Below, in pieces: positions 55,192 through 64,000 of a stretch of 64,000 nt of DNA. Position 1 is the stretch's first letter; the number at the start of each line of letters is the position of its first letter. The position numbers and the translations under genes were made by a program. Origin of the DNA: Enterococcus florum (GTDB lineage: Bacteria > Bacillota > Bacilli > Lactobacillales > Enterococcaceae); assembly GCF_004309355.1 (NCBI RefSeq), contig NZ_BJCC01000027.1:34653-98652 (forward strand). The letters are read 5' to 3'. The notes under the pieces are model-generated. The model was not told where the DNA came from. It saw only the letters and a program-made list of their open reading frames with translations, and searched no databases.

Positions 55192-55950
55192 TCATAGGCT
55201 TTCATTTAGGCTTTTCGCCCAAAAATCTTCTGAAGTTCCTTGTTCCATCCCCATCACAAATTTCTCACGAATATCACCGTAGTCTCTTGAAAGACTCGTC
55301 ACAAGATTTTTTATCTCTTCGCGCTTGGTCTGTTTATCCACAGGGCAGGGGTTAAATACAACTGGAAGCTCTTCACGTTTCACAAATCGAAGGATTTGTT
55401 TTTCTTCGATATAAAGCAAAGGACGGATTAAATAAAGCTCTGTTTTACTCAAAAAACTAATTGGCTCAAAACTATTCAATTTCCCGTGAAACAAAAAGTT
55501 CATAAAATAGGTCTCGATTGCATCATCCAGATGATGGCCCAACGCAACCTTTTGACAGTCCAACTCTTTGGCACGATTATACAAAATACCGCGACGCAGC
55601 TTGGCACACAACGAACATGGCGAACGTTCTTCGCGAATATCGAAAACAATTTTAGCAATATTGGTTGGAACAACCTCTAACTGATACCCTAAATTGTTAA
55701 CAAATTGCTGCAAAGGAGCCAGATCACACCCCTTAAACCCCATATCTAAACTGATTGGCACGAGTTCAAAATCAAAGCCCAATCGGCGCTGCCGTCGAAT
55801 CATTTCCAAAAAATAAAACAATGTTGTACTGTCCTTCCCTCCACTTAAGCCCACAGCCACCCTATCGCCTGGCTGAATCATCTGATGGTTCAAAATAGCG
55901 CGACGCATAGGGTTGAAATAGTTTTGATTGTCCTTTTTCTTAAAGCTCAT
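55192..55950 (-). CDS. TtcA/TtuA-family tRNA thiolation ATPase
   Basis: A 252-residue PP-loop ATPase. VAVGLSGGKDSTTL is the PP-loop; CSLC (near residue 111) and FNPCPVDKQ give the cysteines that hold the Fe-S cluster in this family. LGHHLDDAIETYFMNFLFHGKL is a TtcA-type block. It probably makes 2-thiocytidine in tRNA, or a related thiolation. ATG follows GAGGAG, 3 nt after the LtaS-like gene. Confidence 0.88.
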   Translation of the reverse strand: MSFKKKDNQNYFNPMRRAILNHQMIQPGDRVAVGLSGGKDSTTLFYFLEMIRRQRRLGFDFELVPISLDMGFKGCDLAPLQQFVNNLGYQLEVVPTNIAKIVFDIREERSPCSLCAKLRRGILYNRAKELDCQKVALGHHLDDAIETYFMNFLFHGKLNSFEPISFLSKTELYLIRPLLYIEEKQILRFVKREELPVVFNPCPVDKQTKREEIKNLVTSLSRDYGDIREKFVMGMEQGTSEDFWAKSLNESL

Positions 55951-55953
55951 GAT

Positions 55954-57819
55954 CTACTCCTCAACGGTAAAAAATTTCTGATTCCGGCTGTATTGTTCGC
56001 CAGTCGTGATATCATACTGGATTAGCTGGTATTCCTCATAAATCAAGCGTTCTCGTTTGGTAAACGGCTGCTCTTGTGACCAAGCACCATTTTTGTAATA
56101 CATCCCTGACTCAAACGCTGGGATTTTTTTTTGCATCGCCAGCAATAGCTGATAAAACCCAGACGATTTTAAGCCTGCCTGTTCAAATACGGTGGGACCA
56201 AAATAAAACGGACTGGTGATGACGTTTTGTTTTTCCTTGTTCGATAACTCATTTTTATTGTCATGTATCAAAAACTCTGTTTCATGCAACGTCATCTTTT
56301 CGTTTTTTGACTGCAGCTCATCGCTGTATATCCCCGGTAAATGATCCCCCCAAAACACCACAATCGTTCGTTTTGGCAGCTGATCCACTGCCTCGATAAA
56401 AAGACGAAGTGCCTGACTGGCATAAGCAATATCCTGAAAATAATTATCCAGACTGCTGCTGTTTAGTCCTTCCGCATGAAACTGCAGCTCTTCATATTTT
56501 CCATTGTACGGCATGTGGGTCTGCATCGTCACTAAATGAATAAACTGCGGATGCTTTTGTTTCTTTAATCGGTCTAAAACCTCCCGGTACGCTGCTTCAT
56601 CAGAGATATATGGATTGTCCTCGATCGTTGACGTATGAGTCATCGTCTCTTCATCTAGAAAATGATCAAAGCCAAAAATATCGTAAACATCTTTTCGTTT
56701 ATACATAGACGTATTATAAGGATGGATTGCCGTAGTTTGATAGCCTTGTTTTTTTGTTAAGGATACCAACGAAGGAATCGTCTCCATTTTAGGAATCAAC
56801 ATCGTATAGGGCGTCGTCATCTGCGCATTGAACAATTCCATCGAAAACCCGGTCAACGCCTCAAACTCGATGTTCGCTGTTCCCCCGCCATAATTTTGGG
56901 ACAGCATTTGACCGCTGTACGTATCCTCAGCCACCGTACGATAATCCGCTAAGGGATCGCCTCCAGAAATCTCGATCCCGTTTAAACGTGCAGGATCAGA
57001 AAAGCTTTCATTCATCACATAGATAATATTCGGCTTTTCATCGGACCCGTTCAATGCAGCGGCTTGCTTCGTGTACTTATCGACGATTTGTTCGATTCGT
57101 TCCTTAGAATAATCTTTGGGCTTCTCCATTGGATCGACCCGGAGATTATAGAGGAACCCTCCCATGAATCCAGTATTGTAGTAGTTCATTTTCTGACTGT
57201 AAGGAATCCAAAGCGCACTTCTATTGTAAGCCTGGCGCAATAAGTTTTTTGGGTCATTGAAGTTGCTGACGTAAATCAGTGCTAGCAGTGAGCTCAAAAA
57301 GATCCCTAAACGAACAAATTGCTGCCGTCGACTTTTGCGCAAGCTCCGATAAAAACTAAATCCTAGAATCCCAAGACTCGCTGTAATCAAAAGGATAAAC
57401 AGAACAAACAAAGGACCATTCACGAGATCTTTGATCAAGCCAAATTCAGTGATCATCTTCAGATCATCGGGATAGATAGGTTCCATACGGTATTTCATTT
57501 TCAAAAAATTGGCTGTTCCTATTCCAATAATCAAAAACAAATACAGGAAACTTCCGAAAAGAATCGATCCTAATGCACTGGTAAACAGTCCGTATACCAA
57601 AAGCAGCACTAAACATCCTAAAAAGAATTTTTCAGTGTGCCATGAAAAAGCAAATTTAAACGCTAGTTCAAATGAAAACTCATTTTGGGTTAATTGCAAG
57701 AATAAATTAGACCCTACGATCAATAAAATAATGCCGACAAGACTAGCAGCGGCTTTTAGATTTTTCTTGTTACGTTTTGTAATTCCCTTAATTCTTATTC
57801 TCTCCCATCTTAAAGCCAC
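55954..57819 (-). CDS. LTA synthase-family membrane protein (MdoB/LtaS-like)
   Basis: A 621-residue protein with five N-terminal transmembrane helices (to about residue 200) and an extracellular sulfatase-fold domain. NIIYVMNESFSDPARL holds the nucleophile region, GGGTANIEFEALTGFSM the LtaS-like substrate loop, and VVFWGDHLPG the metal site. The residue at the nucleophile position is Ser rather than Thr. It may add glycerol- or other phosphate groups to a wall polymer. GTG start with no strong ribosome site, so the exact start is uncertain. Followed by ttcA-like with 3 nt. Confidence 0.88.
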   Translation of the reverse strand: MALRWERIRIKGITKRNKKNLKAAASLVGIILLIVGSNLFLQLTQNEFSFELAFKFAFSWHTEKFFLGCLVLLLVYGLFTSALGSILFGSFLYLFLIIGIGTANFLKMKYRMEPIYPDDLKMITEFGLIKDLVNGPLFVLFILLITASLGILGFSFYRSLRKSRRQQFVRLGIFLSSLLALIYVSNFNDPKNLLRQAYNRSALWIPYSQKMNYYNTGFMGGFLYNLRVDPMEKPKDYSKERIEQIVDKYTKQAAALNGSDEKPNIIYVMNESFSDPARLNGIEISGGDPLADYRTVAEDTYSGQMLSQNYGGGTANIEFEALTGFSMELFNAQMTTPYTMLIPKMETIPSLVSLTKKQGYQTTAIHPYNTSMYKRKDVYDIFGFDHFLDEETMTHTSTIEDNPYISDEAAYREVLDRLKKQKHPQFIHLVTMQTHMPYNGKYEELQFHAEGLNSSSLDNYFQDIAYASQALRLFIEAVDQLPKRTIVVFWGDHLPGIYSDELQSKNEKMTLHETEFLIHDNKNELSNKEKQNVITSPFYFGPTVFEQAGLKSSGFYQLLLAMQKKIPAFESGMYYKNGAWSQEQPFTKRERLIYEEYQLIQYDITTGEQYSRNQKFFTVEE

Positions 57820-57860
57820 CGCTATTTTATCGAGAAATTTACCACTTGTAAAGTTGTGCT

Positions 57861-59030
57861 CTATCTGCTGCTTAAATCTTTGTGCGCTCTTTTTAAGATT
57901 CTTACTCGCTTTACCTCGCTTAAAGCATTCAATTCCTCTTCAATCCCTGATAATTCTTCAAAATCTGAATGATCGAAATCAACGATTAAATAGACGAAAG
58001 CACCCTTTCCTTCGCTTATGTATTCAGCTGCTTCGATTTCTCTTTTATCCAATTGGTGCCAAATTTCCTGGCGAATCCTTTTACTTTTTTCGAAAAAAAC
58101 GGTCATTCGATAGTCCGCGCGAAATGGCAGACGAACGTTGGGAAAATTGATCGAGTCCCGTACCGTTCCCTGCAATAAAAACTGTCTCAATGATTCTGCC
58201 GCACGTTTGCCGCTTTCGGACAAAGCCTCTTCCGTAGTGCCGCCAATGTGAGGAAGCTGTAAAATTTTCGACTGTCCTTGCAAAAGAGCTTCCGGAAAAT
58301 CAGTGATATACCCTGACAATCGGTTCTGTTCGATGGCTTTCACTATGGCTTGGCTGTCCACGATTTCTCTGCGAGCGAAATTTAATAAAAACACATCCTG
58401 TTTCATTTGCAGCAGCTCTTTTGCACCAATCATCTTTTCTGTGTCTTTCGTCAACGGCAGCAATACCACAATATAGTTTGATTCCTTGAGGATTTTTTCT
58501 AGCGACGAAAAAATGATCATTTCATGTTCAGGGTCATTTCGTGCATAGCCCAAAACGTTCATGCCCAACTCGTGACAAGCCTCGGCAACCAAAGTTCCAA
58601 TATCTCCGATTCCTAACAATCCAATCGTCTTCCCTTGAAGTTCATTGCCAATATATTCTGCACGTTTTTCTTCCGCTTGCGTTAAAATGTCATCACCCTT
58701 TAACTTCTCAACCATTTTCGCTGCCTCAAAAATTGGACGCGCAGTCAAAAATAAACTTGCCAACACCAGCTCCTTGACAGCGTTCGCATTTTGTCCTGGA
58801 GTGTTCATCACGATCGTTCCATTTTCGCTGCAGGCTTCGATATCAATGGTATTTACCCCCACTCCCGCCCGAGCGATCGCTAACAAATCCTTTGTCAGCC
58901 ATTTATTCTCGACTTCTTGGCTGCGAACCATTATAGCTTCTGTCTGTTGATCAACAAACTCAAATTTTTCTTCGTTTAAGGGTGTCAATTGATCTTGCGT
59001 GTATTCTGCCAATAACTGAACTCTGTACAT
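57861..59030 (-). CDS. D-3-phosphoglycerate dehydrogenase-like 2-hydroxyacid dehydrogenase (SerA type)
   Basis: A 389-residue NAD-dependent D-2-hydroxyacid dehydrogenase. LAIARAGVGVNTIDIEAC, the NAD motif LLGIGDIGTLVAEAC, LLNFARREIVDS (catalytic Arg), DFPE (Glu) and PHIGGTTEEA (His) are present. The C-terminal 70 residues resemble an ACT domain (FVYLIVDFDHSDF), as in short SerA proteins of enterococci. Start at 59030 (MYRVQLL) after AAAGGAG; the longer ORF runs into the terminator region of nadE. No serC or serB is adjacent. Confidence 0.88.
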   Translation of the reverse strand: MYRVQLLAEYTQDQLTPLNEEKFEFVDQQTEAIMVRSQEVENKWLTKDLLAIARAGVGVNTIDIEACSENGTIVMNTPGQNANAVKELVLASLFLTARPIFEAAKMVEKLKGDDILTQAEEKRAEYIGNELQGKTIGLLGIGDIGTLVAEACHELGMNVLGYARNDPEHEMIIFSSLEKILKESNYIVVLLPLTKDTEKMIGAKELLQMKQDVFLLNFARREIVDSQAIVKAIEQNRLSGYITDFPEALLQGQSKILQLPHIGGTTEEALSESGKRAAESLRQFLLQGTVRDSINFPNVRLPFRADYRMTVFFEKSKRIRQEIWHQLDKREIEAAEYISEGKGAFVYLIVDFDHSDFEELSGIEEELNALSEVKRVRILKRAHKDLSSR

Positions 59031-59096
59031 TTTTCCAGCTCCTTTATTTAAAAAAACGAATTTCATCAACTGATATAGTTGAGCTAAAAAAGAAAA

Positions 59097-59114
59097 CTGG
59101 AAGTCTCCTTCCAG
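59097..59114 (-). terminator. nadE terminator
   Basis: CTGGAAG and CTTCCAG arms with a 4-nt loop, then TTTTCTTTTTT on the minus strand. Confidence 0.88.
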
Positions 59115-59122
59115 CTTCTCAT

Positions 59123-59950
59123 TTATTTTTTCCAAAAGTCATCAAACACAGTAATCGGTAAATGCCGTTTGTGTTGGGTTTTATTCCACCAATTTTCGAT
59201 GGTTTCTTGCGCTTTGCTATCGATACTTCTGCCTTCTAGATAATCATCGATATCGTCATAAGTCACACCTAAAGCAACCTCGTCAGCGATCAATGGTTTG
59301 CCATCTTCTAGATCAGCTGTCGGTGTTTTTAAGTAAATGGCCTCTTCAGCACCTAATTCTTTTAACAGCATCTTCCCTTGTCGCTTGTTCAAGCGAAACA
59401 ACGGCAGAATATCCGCACCACCATCGCCAAACTTGGTAAAGAAACCAGTAATATTTTCTGCGGCATGATCAGTCCCAATCACTGCCCCGCCTTTTTCTCC
59501 GGCGACACCATACTGAGTGATCATCCGCTGACGAGCTTTCATATTTCCCTTATTAAAATCGCTAATCACCAATCCAGCCTCTTCTAGCGCTGCGACTTGT
59601 GCATCAACGGCGGCTTTTATGTTCACGCGCAAACTAACATCAGGTTGAATAAAGTCTAATGCGCGTTTTGCATCTGCTTCATCCGCTTGATCGCCATAGG
59701 GCAACCGAATGGCGATGAATTGATAGCTGTCTTCTCCCGTCTCAGCGCGCAGTTCTTCTATAGTTAGTTGCGCCAAGCGACCGGCCAAGGAAGAATCCTG
59801 CCCACCACTGATTCCAAGAACCAGACTTTTCAAAAATGGATGTGCATAAAGATAGCTTTTCATGAAGTCAATGCTGGTTCGAATCTCAGCCTTCGGATCG
59901 ATCGTAGGCTTCACGCCTAATTCCTGAATGATTTCTGTTTGCAATGTCAT
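59123..59950 (-). CDS. nadE: NAD synthetase (ammonia-dependent)
   Basis: A 275-residue NadE that converts nicotinate adenine dinucleotide to NAD. The PP-loop [15 protein letters not shown] and the later [19 protein letters not shown] are diagnostic. No glutaminase domain, so ammonia is the donor. ATG follows AGGAGG. It forms an operon with pncB upstream for niacin salvage. Confidence 0.97.
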   Translation of the reverse strand: MTLQTEIIQELGVKPTIDPKAEIRTSIDFMKSYLYAHPFLKSLVLGISGGQDSSLAGRLAQLTIEELRAETGEDSYQFIAIRLPYGDQADEADAKRALDFIQPDVSLRVNIKAAVDAQVAALEEAGLVISDFNKGNMKARQRMITQYGVAGEKGGAVIGTDHAAENITGFFTKFGDGGADILPLFRLNKRQGKMLLKELGAEEAIYLKTPTADLEDGKPLIADEVALGVTYDDIDDYLEGRSIDSKAQETIENWWNKTQHKRHLPITVFDDFWKK

Positions 59951-59961
59951 TGAAGGACCTC

Positions 59962-61431
59962 CTATTTTTGCTGCATTTTTGAGACGCTTTCGCGAACTTC
60001 CTGCATGATTCGATTTTTATGGTTCCAACAATCCGTCGAAAGATCCACAGGATATTTTTGCGGATTCAGATCACGCTTGTATTCTTCCCATAAAGAATCT
60101 AAATTTTCTTTTGCATTTAATTTTACTTCTTGAATCGATGGTAAGTCATATACACGTTTTCCGTCAATATATATATCCTGCAACACTGGGCGCGCTGTAA
60201 AATCACGAACGGTCTTATTGATATACGTATACACCGGATGAAACATAAAAATTTCTTTTGATTCTCTTGGATCTTCATCCCAAAGAGTGACATAATCCCC
60301 CTCGGATTTCCCATCAGAATTTCTAGTGATCCGCCAAACTTGTTTTTTTCCTGGAGTGGTCACTTTTTCTGCGTTGCTGGACAGTTTGATCGTGTCGACC
60401 ATCTCTCCAGCCTCATTTTCGATTGAAACCAATTTAAAGACTGCGCCTAAAGCCGGCTGATCGTAAGCGGTGATCAACTTGGTGCCCACACCCCAAACAT
60501 CAATTTTTGCATGCTGCATCTTTAAGTTCAAAATTGTACTTTCATCTAGATCATTGGATGCATAGATCTTCGCTTCCGGAAAGCCTGCTTCATCTAACTG
60601 CTGACGCACTCGTTTTGAAATATAGGCCATATCTCCACTATCAATTCGCACACCGAGAAACTTGATTTTGTCTCCCATTTCCCGAGCCACCTTAATAGCA
60701 TTAGGTACGCCGGAATTTAAGGTATCGTAGGTGTCAACAAGAAACACGCAATCGCGGTGAGTCATGGCGTAGGCTTTGAAGGCATCGTAATCATTTCCGT
60801 ATGATTGGACAAGAGAATGGGCATGAGTCCCGCTGTCAGGAATTCCAAAGATCTTTCCTGCGCGCACATTGCTGGTCGCATCTGCCCCGCCTATATAGGC
60901 GGCACGCGTTCCCCAAATAGCAGCATCCAATTCCTGAGCCCGACGCGTTCCAAATTCCAGCAACGGATCATCCCCAATGACTGATTTGATACGCGCAGCC
61001 TTCGTAGCAATCAAGGTTTGAAAGTTAACAATATTCAGCAGCGCCGTTTCAATCAATTGACAATGAGCCAACGGTCCCTCGACTTGAATGATCGGTTCAT
61101 TGTTAAAAACCAGTTCTCCCTCTACTGCTGAGCGAATCGTACATGAAAACTTAAATTCCCGCAAATACTGAATAAAGCCCTCTGGGTATTGTTCAACCTC
61201 TGATAAATAGGCCAGGTCCGATTCACTGAAAGTCAAATCCTCCAAATACTTTACCAAACGTTCCAGTCCAGCAAAGATGACATAGCCATTTTCAAAAGGC
61301 ATGCTTCGAAAATAGCATTCAAACACTGCATGCACGTCCGCTCTGCCAGTCTCCCAATAAGTTTTCATCATATTGATTTGATACAGATCCGTGTGCAAGG
61401 TTAAACTGTCATCTTCGTATAGCTTTCTCAT
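59962..61431 (-). CDS. pncB: Nicotinate phosphoribosyltransferase
   Basis: A 489-residue enzyme making nicotinate mononucleotide from nicotinate, the first step of niacin salvage. [43 protein letters not shown] and the IRIDSGD-like [11 protein letters not shown] are type signatures. Start at 61431 after GAGGAA; the ORF upstream of it lacks a better site. 11 nt precede nadE. Confidence 0.96.
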   Translation of the reverse strand: MRKLYEDDSLTLHTDLYQINMMKTYWETGRADVHAVFECYFRSMPFENGYVIFAGLERLVKYLEDLTFSESDLAYLSEVEQYPEGFIQYLREFKFSCTIRSAVEGELVFNNEPIIQVEGPLAHCQLIETALLNIVNFQTLIATKAARIKSVIGDDPLLEFGTRRAQELDAAIWGTRAAYIGGADATSNVRAGKIFGIPDSGTHAHSLVQSYGNDYDAFKAYAMTHRDCVFLVDTYDTLNSGVPNAIKVAREMGDKIKFLGVRIDSGDMAYISKRVRQQLDEAGFPEAKIYASNDLDESTILNLKMQHAKIDVWGVGTKLITAYDQPALGAVFKLVSIENEAGEMVDTIKLSSNAEKVTTPGKKQVWRITRNSDGKSEGDYVTLWDEDPRESKEIFMFHPVYTYINKTVRDFTARPVLQDIYIDGKRVYDLPSIQEVKLNAKENLDSLWEEYKRDLNPQKYPVDLSTDCWNHKNRIMQEVRESVSKMQQK

Positions 61432-61492
61432 AATCACGTTCCTCAATTCTTTAGGTAAATTCAACTAATTAAATCTATTATAACAAAAAAAA

Positions 61493-61513
61493 GGAAAAGC
61501 GTACTGCTTTTCC
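61493..61513 (-). terminator. Terminator of the DUF1827 gene
   Basis: GGAAAAGC and GCTTTTCC arms, then TTTTTTTT on the minus strand. Confidence 0.87.
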
Positions 61514-61530
61514 CTTCTTTGGCACAAATT

Positions 61531-61884
61531 CTATTCAACTTTGTATTGGACAAGAATAATGTCCTTGTAGGATTCCTTTGGTCGAATGCCTGACTCTAAG
61601 ATCTCTTGTTTGTATCCAATATTTACTTCAACTTTCTTACGATCTACCTTCAGTAAGCGATGAATGATGGTCTCTACTTCCTGATGTCTGATTTTTCGTT
61701 GACGGTTCAACAACAAAAGGGTAATCGTGTCAAAACGATCAACATAAACAATCTTTGTCCGATCGTACGCGTATAGTTTGTACAGTCGAATCGCCTGCTG
61801 GTTCGCAAAGGCGTGACGTGTCAGTTCAGGATACAACGTCTCTAAATTCACATTGCTGGTAATCGGTGTTTCAATCAGCTTCAT
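61531..61884 (-). CDS. DUF1827 family protein
   Basis: A 117-residue protein of the Lactobacillales-specific DUF1827 family, recognised by MKLIETPITSNVNLETLYPELTRH, AIRLYKLYAYDRTKIVYVD and the LLLLNRQRKI stretch. Function unknown; soluble, alpha/beta. ATG at 61884 follows GGGGAGG. The longer frame upstream runs into the glycosyltransferase gene and is not used. Confidence 0.85.
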   Translation of the reverse strand: MKLIETPITSNVNLETLYPELTRHAFANQQAIRLYKLYAYDRTKIVYVDRFDTITLLLLNRQRKIRHQEVETIIHRLLKVDRKKVEVNIGYKQEILESGIRPKESYKDIILVQYKVE

Positions 61885-61972
61885 TGAATGACCTCCCCTT
61901 CCTCGTATGTTATATTTTATCATAAGTTTGAAAAAAGAGGATAACGTTTTAATGCAAACCACCTTGGTCTGA

Positions 61973-63286
61973 TCAATTCGATTTTTTTCTGGCACGTTCC
62001 GGACTTTTCCAAGTGCCAGACCCATGCCCCAAAATCGTTTTGACTGCTGGGACAAACGAAGTCACGATCGTAAGTGCATTCATCATCCAATAAAAAAGCA
62101 TATATAAAGGAGCAAACAACATGTATTTGAGCTTCCTCCCACGATCATCCGTCAATAAAGCAGCACTCAATTGGAACAAGCCGGCAACCATCTCGAAAGC
62201 CACAAAAATAAACGAGAACGTCAAGGTTTGATAAATGCTCACTGCATCTCTTTGGATCAAGAAATGTCCGATTAGCAGTACGAAGAGGATGGAAGAAATC
62301 CAAAAAAAGAAGGACCAGATGATACTTAAACTTTGATCGATGAACATGACCGTCCGTCCAATGTTCTGCAATGGATGCAAGAAAACTTTTTTGAAATTCG
62401 TCATCCAGACCTCGATTCCTCCCTTGGCCCATCTTTTGCGTTGCCGATAAAGCATTTTCAAACTTTCAGGTACCTCCATAAAAAACATGATTTCTGGAGC
62501 AAATATAGAAAGCCATCCATCTAATTGATGGTCCCAGGCAATACTGATATCCTCTGTCGCTCGATCTTGTCGAAACAAGCCGACATCCACAAGCGCGTCC
62601 TTTCGATACATTGTATTTGCCCCGCTGTATGCATAAATACCGCCTAAAACTCCATTTTGAGTTCGTTTGATGACCCCTACGATACTAGAAAATTCCACGG
62701 TTTGTGATTTAGCGATCAGTCTATCTCTATTTTGAACATCCATGTTAGCAGTCACGGCTGAAATATTCGTGCTGTCTTGCCGAATAAAATAGTTTACATA
62801 TCGATTCAAAGCGTCTGGTTCAGGAACCGTATCGGCATCATTACTTAAGATCAGCTTTCCTTTAGCAAAGCCTATTCCGATATCAAACGCATGCGCCTTC
62901 CCCTTATTGTCTTCAACTCGAATGACTCGAAGATTCTCGTATTTTTTCATCAAATCTTTTAGAATTTCTGGTGTTTGGTCTGTCGATCCATCATCCATCA
63001 CCAATACCTCATAGTGCTCGTAGTTCATTTTGGTCATTAGATATTCGATCGTCCCCTCAATCACAATCTCCTCATTGTGCGCTGGAACCATAATAGTTAT
63101 GAAGGGTTCTACTTCTACTGGAATATTCAGCCACTCTTCTTGTTTATATTTGAACAAAAACTCGTAACACAATACACCAATAAACCATGAATATCCACCA
63201 ATAATCGGGTATGCGATCAATAACATCGCTAAAACAGAAAGAGTGAGATCTATTGGAAAGTTGCCAGTATTGAACAGCGTGCTCAT
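61973..63286 (-). CDS. Processive family 2 glycosyltransferase, PgaC/IcaA-like
   Basis: A 437-residue membrane GT2 of the PNAG/hyaluronan/cellulose synthase type. One N-terminal helix, then the catalytic domain with MDDGSTDQTPEIL, NDADTVPEPDAL, ATEDISIAW and the processivity motif RQRKRWAKGG (Q-x-x-R-W), then about four C-terminal helices. It should polymerise an N-acetylglucosamine-type polymer. It overlaps the upstream accessory gene by 4 nt. No IcaB or PgaB deacetylase is in view. Confidence 0.9.
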   Translation of the reverse strand: MSTLFNTGNFPIDLTLSVLAMLLIAYPIIGGYSWFIGVLCYEFLFKYKQEEWLNIPVEVEPFITIMVPAHNEEIVIEGTIEYLMTKMNYEHYEVLVMDDGSTDQTPEILKDLMKKYENLRVIRVEDNKGKAHAFDIGIGFAKGKLILSNDADTVPEPDALNRYVNYFIRQDSTNISAVTANMDVQNRDRLIAKSQTVEFSSIVGVIKRTQNGVLGGIYAYSGANTMYRKDALVDVGLFRQDRATEDISIAWDHQLDGWLSIFAPEIMFFMEVPESLKMLYRQRKRWAKGGIEVWMTNFKKVFLHPLQNIGRTVMFIDQSLSIIWSFFFWISSILFVLLIGHFLIQRDAVSIYQTLTFSFIFVAFEMVAGLFQLSAALLTDDRGRKLKYMLFAPLYMLFYWMMNALTIVTSFVPAVKTILGHGSGTWKSPERARKKSN

Positions 63287-63792
63287 AGTTCAACACCTCC
63301 GTCTTTATAAAGATCCCTTACAAAATCCTTGTCCAAATTCTGTTCCGGTTTTACCGAGTAATAGCGAACGGATTCTCTAAAAGCTTTATCACCAAACCGA
63401 TCCGTATACTCTTGTTCCAGTAATTGTTTGCGTTTATCTAATTTTACTTCATCATGCAATGTCTCTTTTTGTAAAGAATGTTTAAATTGTCGGTTGTTCA
63501 TCAGCGTTAAATAAAGATAGCTGACCACTCTCAAAATAAATACGATCGCCAGAAAAAACAGTATAAACAAGAAATAGCTGTCTACGCTAGCATAATCGAC
63601 TAATCGTCTTCCCTCAGCAAATTCGGGCAAAAAGATCGGGAACAATAACCAAGCGAAAGGGAGAAGAACACCTGCCCAACCAAGCAAAGCAATGAATGTT
63701 TGCCAAATTTTTAAGCCAGTTCGCCCTTTTGAGAAGAATTTATCTGTAATCAGCAAATTAGAAACTTCTTCTCGAGAAATCTTTTTTTTCAT
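63283..63792 (-). CDS. PgaD-like small membrane protein
   Basis: A 169-residue protein with two transmembrane helices (about residues 29-53 and 72-95) and a charged cytoplasmic C-terminus. Topology, size and a 4-nt overlap with the PgaC-like synthase match PgaD, the accessory subunit of PNAG synthesis, though sequence similarity is not evident to me. ATG follows GGGGGT. Confidence 0.65.
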   Translation of the reverse strand: MKKKISREEVSNLLITDKFFSKGRTGLKIWQTFIALLGWAGVLLPFAWLLFPIFLPEFAEGRRLVDYASVDSYFLFILFFLAIVFILRVVSYLYLTLMNNRQFKHSLQKETLHDEVKLDKRKQLLEQEYTDRFGDKAFRESVRYYSVKPEQNLDKDFVRDLYKDGGVEL

Positions 63793-63944
63793 AATACTTA
63801 CCCCCTTTGCGTTAAAGTACTACAAAAAGGAAGTTTAATAAAACAAAATGCTTTTTAAAGGATCGTAACAAGCTTATTAAGAGATTTAAATACATAATCG
63901 TATGCTTCTTTTGCAGCATAAAATGAAAGAGGCTGTGACAGCAT
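63793..63944. other. Upstream region of the pgaCD-like operon
   Basis: A+T-rich leader. GGGGGT ribosome site for the PgaD-like gene; no convincing -10/-35 pair. AAAGAGGCTGTGACAGC near 63926 may be one arm of a terminator whose other arm lies outside. Confidence 0.4.
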
Positions 63945-64000
63945 TGTGGTGCGCACCCCGTCAATAGGACAATGAAATAATATAAAAATTTTGTGGACTA
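63945..64000 (+). mobile_element. Possible end of an IS3-family (IS150-group) element, cut by window edge
   Basis: TGTGGTGCGCACCCC followed by GTCAATAGGACAATG resembles the terminal inverted repeats of IS150-group elements (TG...GCACCC...GGACA). Only the first 56 nt are inside the window; no transposase frame can be seen, so the call rests on the end alone. Confidence 0.4.

Noticed and set aside
58931..59135. Longer SerA-like start at 59135
   Set aside because: The added residues run through the nadE terminator and do not fit the family; 59030 has AAAGGAG.
61885..62055. Longer DUF1827 start at 62055
   Set aside because: It would overlap the end of the glycosyltransferase gene and lies upstream of a much better ribosome site for 61884.

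Overview
The window is a chromosomal segment of a low-GC Gram-positive bacterium of the order Lactobacillales, most likely an Enterococcus. The evidence is the SUF operon order sufC-D-S-U-B, DUF1827 and DUF2187 proteins, a MurT/GatD pair, a mannose-class PTS with GntR control, a T-box leader on a methionine transporter, a CIRCE element on hsp20, and the Bacillus-like synteny tdk-prfA-prmC-tsaC-glyA-upp. Gene starts mostly carry strong AGGAGG-type ribosome binding sites.

Layout. 1-1128: the N-terminal third of a Cas9 of the short type II-A (S. thermophilus CRISPR1-like) kind, cut by the window edge. 1.6-4.3 kb: a small accessory block (GNAT, DUF2000, LysR) bounded by the sufB 3' end and by a second, decayed copy of the sufB 3' end plus terminator. 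4.3-9.5 kb: the SUF Fe-S operon. 9.7-12.7 kb: metNIQ behind a T-box. 12.7-16.7 kb: GcvH-like, Spx/ArsC-like, RodA-type and an MdoB/LtaS-type membrane sulfatase. 16.7-18 kb: poorly conserved small membrane ORFs, a gene remnant and tRNA-Thr(CGU). 18-24 kb: DUF2187, upp, glyA, tsaC (ywlC), prmC, prfA and tdk, with a dense DnaA-box cluster between tsaC and prmC. 24.7-31 kb: a sugar or polyol operon (PTS IIA-IIB-IIC-IID, Zn dehydrogenase, GntR, class II aldolase, allulose-6-P-type epimerase). 31-35 kb: hsp20, a KtrB/TrkH channel and murT-gatD. 35.3-43.9 kb: a visibly A+T-rich capsule or exopolysaccharide operon with a UDP-GalNAcA-type sugar pair, Wzx, Wzy, CpsC, CpsD and two glycosyltransferases. 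44-51.5 kb: manA, a beta-lactamase-fold hydrolase, a VOC protein, a rhodanese, azoreductase, an AI-2E exporter, an orphan glucitol-type IIA and a lactonase. 52-64 kb: a Ca-type P-ATPase behind a probable yybP-ykoY riboswitch, a TtcA-like enzyme, a second LtaS-like protein, a SerA-like dehydrogenase, nadE-pncB, DUF1827, and a PgaC/PgaD-like polysaccharide synthase. An IS3-family-like end may begin at the right edge.

How it fits together. Much of the window is core housekeeping (Fe-S assembly, translation termination, one-carbon and pyrimidine salvage, NAD salvage). The rest is envelope building: RodA, two MdoB/LtaS relatives, MurT/GatD, the capsule operon and the PgaC-like synthase. Accessory pieces are the Cas9, the sugar operon and the capsule locus. 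The items most worth a second look are the DnaA-box cluster beside tsaC, the duplicated sufB 3' end next to cas9, the capsule locus with no priming transferase, the hydrolase whose only plausible start codon is ATA, and the sugar operon with no kinase.
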